The notes beneath the pieces were generated by a model. The model had not been told where the DNA came from and did no database searches. It saw only the letters and a list, made by a program, of their open reading frames with translations. Both the position numbers and the translations under genes were made by a program. A stretch of 6,812 bases of DNA, from contig JAKPUV010000461.1 of assembly GCA_029554925.1 (NCBI GenBank), positions 1 through 6,812 on the forward strand, given 5' to 3'. This DNA comes from Candidatus Hydrogenedentota bacterium. GTDB lineage: Bacteria > Hydrogenedentota > Hydrogenedentia > Hydrogenedentales > CAITNO01. Positions within the stretch are counted from its first letter, which is position 1. Each line of letters starts with the position of its first letter. Positions 1 through 4,322 of the stretch are shown here, piece after piece.

Positions 1-932
1 TGGGTCAACCACTTCAGACCCGTGGTCGCCAGCCAGAGGCAGGTGCTCAGCGAGGGCTCCTCGTCCTCCCCGCACAGGGGGGCGAGACGCCGGAGGTCCT
101 CCCGGAAGAGCTCCCCGTCACTGCGCACCCGCGCGGGCTGCGCGGCAATGGCGGCCACCAGGCGGGAAAGGGTGTCCGACAGCGAGAGCCCCCGGGATTC
201 GGGCGAATCCACCTCGGTCCTCAGCGGACGCAGCCGGTTTTTGTCCCGCTGGCGGCGCCCCGTGGACTGGAGGTGCTGGCGGACCTCCGACAGCAGCCCG
301 GCCGCGCGGACCAGCCGGTCCTCCGCGTCGAAGCGGAACATCTCGGCGCAGGCAAACCCCTGGATCAGTTCCAGCAGCGCCTGCTCCACGGCGTACTCGT
401 TGCCTCCGTGCAGCGCGTGGATCTGCGACACCGGCAGCACCCCGTTCTTGCTCTGCCACAGGATGTCGAAGACCTCGCGCGCCGTCTCCGAGAAAAGTTC
501 CGTGGCCACGTAGTCCAGCAGCGAGTCGGGGTGCTGGTAGCATTTCTCGAGAAGGATGTCCGTGGCGGCCTTCTTGGTGAGCGGGTTCTCGGAGCCCAGG
601 CGCTCCTCGAGCATCTGAAACTCAAAGGTGCCCAGGGCCTTCACCCGCGAGCAGAGCGACGGGATGTCGCCGTGGTTGTTGAGCCCCTCGCGGATCCGCC
701 GCACCGCGCCGTACCCTTCCGGCACCAGCTTGATCTTCGTGAGGTCCGTGAAGAAAAGGCGGTGGTTGACATCGAGCAGGTACTCGATCTCCTCCGCGGG
801 CACCTCGAGCTTCTTTGCCAGAAAGCGCGTGGTCAGCCCCGAGCGGCTGTTGTTGGAAAGCTCCACGGCCATGTTGTAGGCCGTGCGGCTCATGCCTTCC
901 AGCGAGGCCAGCAGGCTCGCCCCATGTCGCAT
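1..932 (-). CDS. Conserved hypothetical protein with two probable winged-helix regions (partial, C-terminus beyond the window)
   Basis: The frame is open from ATG at 932-930 to the left edge without a stop: 310 complete codons plus two bases. The start is supported by AAGGAGG nine bases upstream and a TATAAT promoter further up; Met14 and Met21 are weaker alternatives. There is no signal peptide or membrane segment, so the product is probably cytoplasmic. Residues about 15-75 look like a winged helix (LTTRFLAKKLEVPAEEIEYL, then a beta-like wing). Residues about 148-215 look like a second one, with ETAREVFDILW, then VSQIHALHGG, a recognition-like helix and a hairpin ending in RFDAEDRLV. Residues about 222-250 are charged and probably a linker. 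I do not recognise the family. Two winged helices suggest nucleic-acid or protein binding, possibly as the front part of a larger protein, but this is inference. It is divergent from the hydrolase-like gene, and nothing shows that it regulates it. Confidence 0.85.
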   Translation of the reverse strand, partial: MRHGASLLASLEGMSRTAYNMAVELSNNSRSGLTTRFLAKKLEVPAEEIEYLLDVNHRLFFTDLTKIKLVPEGYGAVRRIREGLNNHGDIPSLCSRVKALGTFEFQMLEERLGSENPLTKKAATDILLEKCYQHPDSLLDYVATELFSETAREVFDILWQSKNGVLPVSQIHALHGGNEYAVEQALLELIQGFACAEMFRFDAEDRLVRAAGLLSEVRQHLQSTGRRQRDKNRLRPLRTEVDSPESRGLSLSDTLSRLVAAIAAQPARVRSDGELFREDLRRLAPLCGEDEEPSLSTCLWLATTGLKWLT

Positions 933-941
933 AGCCAAACG

Positions 942-948
942 CCTCCTT
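942..948 (-). promoter_or_regulatory. Ribosome binding site of the minus-strand gene
   Basis: On the minus strand this reads AAGGAGG, a near-perfect Shine-Dalgarno sequence ending nine bases before the ATG at 932. It decides the start codon over the internal Met14 and Met21. Confidence 0.85.
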
Positions 949-987
949 GCGCGGTCACATGCAAAACGCACCGAAAACGAATCTCGT

Positions 988-1016
988 ATTATATTCGCCG
1001 ATCACGCGCGCGGCAA
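988..1016 (-). promoter_or_regulatory. Sigma70-like promoter of the minus-strand gene
   Basis: On the minus strand, TTGCCG (1016-1011) is followed by a 17-base spacer and a perfect TATAAT (993-988). Transcription would start near 981, giving a leader of about 50 bases before the ATG at 932. The -35 box lies inside the left arm of the CG hairpin at 1004-1031. The perfect -10 box and ideal spacing make this a good call; the -35 box matches consensus at four of six positions. Confidence 0.7.
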
Positions 1017-1038
1017 GCAACGCGCGCGCGTTTTTTTT
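1004..1038 (+). terminator. Hairpin plus T-tract, intrinsic-terminator-like, between divergent promoters
   Basis: ACGCGCGCG (1004-1012) pairs perfectly with CGCGCGCGT (1023-1031) across a 10-base loop, and seven T residues follow (1032-1038). This is the standard form of a Rho-independent terminator read on the plus strand. No plus-strand gene lies upstream, so it is in an odd place. It could stop antisense transcription entering from the left, end a short unrecognised RNA, or be a DNA-level structure. Because the arms are CG repeats, the pairing can slip. Confidence 0.5.
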
Positions 1039-1052
1039 CGGGGCCGCGCGCC

Positions 1053-1081
1053 TTGAAGGAGGCGGGCGGGTCGGGTATCAT
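1053..1081 (+). promoter_or_regulatory. Candidate sigma70-like promoter of the hydrolase-like gene
   Basis: TTGAAG (1053-1058) and TATCAT (1076-1081) are separated by 17 bases and match the consensus at four and five of six positions. Transcription would begin near 1088, about 40 bases before the ATG at 1127. It lies just downstream of the terminator-like hairpin, so that hairpin would not be in the transcript. It is weaker than the promoter at 4166. Confidence 0.5.
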
Positions 1082-1111
1082 CGCCGGACCGGCCGTGCGC
1101 CGGAAGAACCT

Positions 1112-1119
1112 GGAAAGGG
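1112..1119 (+). promoter_or_regulatory. Ribosome binding site deciding the start of the hydrolase-like gene
   Basis: GGAAAGGG ends seven bases before the ATG at 1127. Together with the signal peptide that begins there, it favours this start over the 60 extra in-frame codons that stay open upstream to a TTG at 947. Confidence 0.65.
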
Positions 1120-1126
1120 TGTTTGC

Positions 1127-1198
1127 ATGAGGCATGCGTTGCTTGCATGGTCGGCCGCCGTTCTGGCGGGCGTCGCGGCCGCCGGTTGGACCGCCGCT
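1127..1198 (+). other. Signal peptide of the hydrolase-like protein
   Basis: Residues 1-24 have a short basic start (MRH), then an Ala/Leu/Val-rich core and a small-residue end (TAA before EE). There is no cysteine at the cleavage site, so it is Sec/SPI type rather than a lipoprotein signal. Cleavage after Ala19 is an alternative. Confidence 0.8.
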
Positions 1199-4087
1199 GA
1201 GGAGACGACCTCGCCGCAGTGGGACGTCTTCCGCGGGGAGATGATCGCCTATCCGGGGCCCTGGTCTTTCGGCCTGCCCAAGGCCCACATCATCCTCGTG
1301 AGCGACGAACAGCTGGAGGCGCTTTCGGATCCCGACAGAACCGTGGACATCAGCCTCACCTTCGACAAGCGCGAGGAGAGCCTGCGCCAGGTCTGCGAGC
1401 GAGCCCAGGCGTCGGGCGCGCGCACCCTCATCATCGCCTTCGACCATTTCTTCTCGCAGTACCGGGAGGGACAGAAGGGAAAACCGCGCCTCCTCACCCC
1501 GGACAAGCAGGAGTACATTGACCGTATCGCCGCCATCAGCCGCTTTGCGGCGGACTATGGCCTCGGGCTGGAACTGAGCCTCCTCTCCCCGCTGGAGATC
1601 GGCCCCGGATACGCGGAGCAGACGGGGGAGCAGGGCATGTGGATGCACTACCGCAAGGGACTCCGCGACCCGAAGAGCGGCGCCTACAGCGTCCAGCTCT
1701 GGCGGCAGCGCCGCTGGGCGAACAACAAGGGGCCCCTGGACGTCCAGGACGCCAGGGTCCGTGTTTTCGCCTTCCGCGAGCGGGATGTTCACGGAACGCC
1801 TTACAGCGTGGTCAACCCCGCCGACATCGTGGAGATCACGGAGACGGCGAACGTGGAGGTCTTCGAGGACCTTGTCGAGGGAAGGGGGGACTATCAGGCC
1901 GTTCGGGTTCGGGTGCATGGCACAGGGAAGGGGGACGGCCGGAACCGGGTCCTCGTGGTCCAGCAGTACCACACCCCCGAGATGGACTACTTCAGCCAGA
2001 ACGCGCTGCCCTATCTCAAGGCCCTGGGCGACCGCTACGCCGATGCGGGCGTGCGCCTGAACGCCCTGTACAGCGACGAGATGCACATCCAGCAGGACTG
2101 GGGCTATTTCAGCCACCACGACCACGGCGAGTTTGCCCTGCGCTATGTCAGCCCCGGCCTCGCGCGGCGCTATGCCGAACTCTACGGCGCGGAGTACGCG
2201 GATTTCGCCAAGTACCTCGTCTATTTCGTCCACGGACAGGATGACACGGCGAACGACCTGCGGGCGAAAGCGGACCGGATGAACGTTTTTGGCGCGTCCC
2301 CCGAGGACATCGCCCGGACCGCCCTGTTCCGGTCGCGGTATTACCGCCTCCTGCAGGACGGCGTGGTGGAGCTGTTCACCGCGGCCAAGGGGCATCTTGA
2401 AAGCCGCATGGGGCACCGTCTGGAGACCCGCGCCCACGCCACTTGGGCGGAGAGCCCCACCATTGACCGTTGGGACACCGGGCGGCTCCCGCACCCCCAG
2501 GCGCAGTACGAGTACACCCCTAATTTTGTCTGGTCCTGCACGGTGCACCAGGCGGCCTCGGCCTGCCACGACTACTTCCGCTGGGGCGACTATCTCACGG
2601 GCAACGGAAACGACCACCCCGAGGGCGGGTGGATGGACCGTAATTATTACGCTCTGTCCCTCGCCTGCTCCACCGGCATTCTTAATGAGGTGCCCCACTC
2701 CTACTGTGCCCACTGGGGGATGCCCGGACCGGTCGCCGCGCACCGAAACGCTTTGGTCAGTGTCACCGGCACGGGCGGCCCGGACTTCTATTCCATGGTC
2801 GCGGACATGGAGCACCGGGACACCTCCGTGCTGATGCTCTACCCCCTGGACCTTGTCGCCGCGAGCGAACGCTTCGGCAGCTGGATGACCCAGTACGGGT
2901 ACGCGAACTATGTCACGCAGGCGAAACTGCTGGAGATGGGCCGCGTGGAAAACGGTGCCATTGTCTTGGGTGGACGCAGGTTCACGACCCTCTGCACCCT
3001 CTTTGAGCCCTTTCCCGCGCCCCGGCTTCTGGAGATGATGTCCGCCCTCGCGGAACAGGGCGGGCGCGTGCTATGGTCCGGGCCGCCGCCCCTGCTGGAC
3101 GCCGACGGAAACGCCGCCCTCGCGGCGTGGCAGGCGCTTTTCGGCGCGCAGGTGGCCCCGGAAAACGCCGGCGGGCTCATGCTCCCCGGCCGCATGGCCA
3201 CCTTCTCCGGCGCGCTCCAGGGGGTTCCCGACATGCCGGTGCTCACGCATTTCCTCGTGGACCGCGTCTACCCCGCCGCCCCGGCGGAGGGGGTGGAACC
3301 TGTCGCCCACGTCTGTTCCTGGTGCGCGGGCACCCTCCGGCGGCTGCCTTCGGGCGGAATGCTGGGGTTTCTGGGGTTCCGGCCGCGCGACGACCAGGCG
3401 GCTTCCCTCGGTTACGAAACCCGGACGTGGTTCGAGATTCTCGACCGGCTGGGCGCCTACCCGCCCTCCGGCGCGTTTCCCGGTGTGAACGACAACCCGG
3501 ACCACCTCTCGCGTACAGGCCCCCATCTTGTGTGCCGCTTTCCGAACGGCGCGGTGGGCGTGGCCCCGCATCTGACTTCCGTGCTGGAGGACTGGCCCGG
3601 AGGCTTCGCGCGGAAAGCCGAAGAGGACGATGAGATCATGAAGCGGGTCGTGTTGCCCCCCGACCGCGTGGTTCTGCAGGACGCCGCCGTCAACGGACAG
3701 AAGGTGTCTTATCAGGGCAGGATGGCCGTCCTGTGGCGCGCCCGCGGCGACGGCTTCCTGGAGGCCTTCTCAGGGATGGACTGCGGCCAAATCACCGTCA
3801 ACGGGAAAACCACCGTGTTCGCGGAAGCCCCCATGCCCCTCGTCTCCTGGGCGCCCGTTCCCAGTCAACGGCAGGTGCCCGACGGAGCAAAGCTGGTCGT
3901 GTTCTTCCAGGGCGCCGGCGTGCTCCGGATCCCCGTGGCCGCATCCATGGGGCTCGCCGGAGAGGCCTGTTCCCAGGGACCTCTTCTTGGAAGCAGGGGT
4001 GCCCCGATTCCGGTCACGCTCAACTCGGAGACGCTGGAGATTACCGCCTCCCCGGAGACGGCGGGACGGTGGATTTATGTTCGGTAA
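1127..4087 (+). CDS. Exported glycoside-hydrolase-like protein (TIM-barrel type with amidotransferase-like and beta-rich C-terminal domains)
   Basis: The product has 986 residues and ends at TAA (4085-4087). Residues 1-24 form a signal peptide (MRH, a hydrophobic core, cleavage near TAA/EE), so it acts outside the cytoplasm. Residues about 30-470 alternate strands and helices like a (beta/alpha)8 barrel: RTLIIAFDHF (99-108), GLGLELSLLSPLE (145-157), VRLNALYSDEMH (309-320), RAHATWAESP (435-444). By analogy with retaining clan GH-A enzymes, Glu318 could be the acid/base and Glu442 the nucleophile; this is inference. Residues about 183-282 look like a beta-rich insertion. Residues about 590-655, with ILPD-like strand RRFTTLCTLFEPFP and EQGGRVLWSG, resemble the amidotransferase-like domain of GH42 beta-galactosidases and related hydrolases. 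Residues 745-816 include FRPRDDQAASLGYE and GVNDN; the rest to 986 is beta-rich. Family and substrate are unknown; a polysaccharide or glycoside target is likely. It has its own candidate promoter, and no terminator is evident after it. Confidence 0.93.
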   Translation: MRHALLAWSAAVLAGVAAAGWTAAEETTSPQWDVFRGEMIAYPGPWSFGLPKAHIILVSDEQLEALSDPDRTVDISLTFDKREESLRQVCERAQASGARTLIIAFDHFFSQYREGQKGKPRLLTPDKQEYIDRIAAISRFAADYGLGLELSLLSPLEIGPGYAEQTGEQGMWMHYRKGLRDPKSGAYSVQLWRQRRWANNKGPLDVQDARVRVFAFRERDVHGTPYSVVNPADIVEITETANVEVFEDLVEGRGDYQAVRVRVHGTGKGDGRNRVLVVQQYHTPEMDYFSQNALPYLKALGDRYADAGVRLNALYSDEMHIQQDWGYFSHHDHGEFALRYVSPGLARRYAELYGAEYADFAKYLVYFVHGQDDTANDLRAKADRMNVFGASPEDIARTALFRSRYYRLLQDGVVELFTAAKGHLESRMGHRLETRAHATWAESPTIDRWDTGRLPHPQAQYEYTPNFVWSCTVHQAASACHDYFRWGDYLTGNGNDHPEGGWMDRNYYALSLACSTGILNEVPHSYCAHWGMPGPVAAHRNALVSVTGTGGPDFYSMVADMEHRDTSVLMLYPLDLVAASERFGSWMTQYGYANYVTQAKLLEMGRVENGAIVLGGRRFTTLCTLFEPFPAPRLLEMMSALAEQGGRVLWSGPPPLLDADGNAALAAWQALFGAQVAPENAGGLMLPGRMATFSGALQGVPDMPVLTHFLVDRVYPAAPAEGVEPVAHVCSWCAGTLRRLPSGGMLGFLGFRPRDDQAASLGYETRTWFEILDRLGAYPPSGAFPGVNDNPDHLSRTGPHLVCRFPNGAVGVAPHLTSVLEDWPGGFARKAEEDDEIMKRVVLPPDRVVLQDAAVNGQKVSYQGRMAVLWRARGDGFLEAFSGMDCGQITVNGKTTVFAEAPMPLVSWAPVPSQRQVPDGAKLVVFFQGAGVLRIPVAASMGLAGEACSQGPLLGSRGAPIPVTLNSETLEITASPETAGRWIYVR

Positions 4088-4165
4088 CGCTGCGGGCCGC
4101 CCCTTGGCGATGGATATTATGGTTTTCCCGCCCGCGCAATAAAGGGCTTAGGAAGCGGGTTTCGC

Positions 4166-4194
4166 TTGACGGATAGCCCTGTTCTTCTTATAAT
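4166..4194 (+). promoter_or_regulatory. Near-consensus sigma70 promoter of the repeat-protein gene
   Basis: TTGACG (4166-4171), a 17-base spacer and a perfect TATAAT (4189-4194) match consensus at 11 of 12 positions. Transcription should start near 4201, giving a leader of about 62 bases. This is the strongest promoter in the window and shows that the repeat-protein gene can be expressed independently of the hydrolase-like gene. Confidence 0.85.
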
Positions 4195-4211
4195 CAGTAA
4201 AAGTGAAAATT

Positions 4212-4236
4212 GCCGGTTTCCTCCGGTGGAAACGGC
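4212..4236 (+). promoter_or_regulatory. Leader stem-loop of the repeat-protein gene
   Basis: GCC (4212-4214) plus GTTTCC (4216-4221) pair with GGAAAC plus GGC (4228-4236), giving nine pairs with one bulged G at 4215 and a six-base loop. It falls between the predicted transcript start and the ribosome binding site and has no T-tract, so it is not a terminator. It may stabilise the message or tune translation; no known riboswitch is recognised. Confidence 0.4.
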
Positions 4237-4247
4237 GAATCAACAGC

Positions 4248-4255
4248 AGGAAAGG
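4248..4255 (+). promoter_or_regulatory. Ribosome binding site of the repeat-protein gene
   Basis: AGGAAAGG ends seven bases before the ATG at 4263, which also begins a good signal peptide. The two signals together fix the start. Confidence 0.85.
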
Positions 4256-4262
4256 TTCTTCC

Positions 4263-4322
4263 ATGAAAAACCTCGGCGTTGTTCTTGCGGCAGTCCTGAC
4301 AATCTGCGGGTTTGCCACGGCG
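4263..4322 (+). other. Signal peptide of the repeat protein
   Basis: Residues 1-20 are MKN followed by a hydrophobic core and ATA just before Ala21, a typical signal peptidase I site. Cys15 is followed by GFATA and is not in a convincing lipobox, so a lipoprotein is less likely. Confidence 0.85.

Noticed and set aside
765..793. TTGACA on the plus strand at 765-770 as a promoter
   Set aside because: It lies inside the minus-strand gene and no -10-like hexamer is found at 16-18 bases downstream.
947..1126. Possible 60-residue N-terminal extension of the hydrolase-like protein
   Set aside because: The frame stays open, but this stretch contains the hairpin, T-tract and both promoters. The signal peptide and ribosome binding site fit the ATG at 1127.
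273..1130. A 285-codon plus-strand open frame over the minus-strand gene
   Set aside because: It is antisense to the coding frame that has a good promoter and ribosome binding site. It crosses the intergenic hairpin and both promoters, and its product shows no recognisable domain.
989..2815. A 608-codon open frame on the minus strand opposite the hydrolase-like gene
   Set aside because: It lies antisense to a well-supported gene in GC-rich DNA, where codon bias leaves long frames open. Its product is low-complexity in V, R, G and A, it has no recognisable domain, and it runs past the hydrolase start into the promoter region.
4088..4165. Terminator after the hydrolase-like gene
   Set aside because: GCGGGC and GCCCGC could pair only across a loop of more than 30 bases, and no T-tract follows. 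The AAGCG/CGCTT hairpin has only five pairs and also lacks a T-tract.
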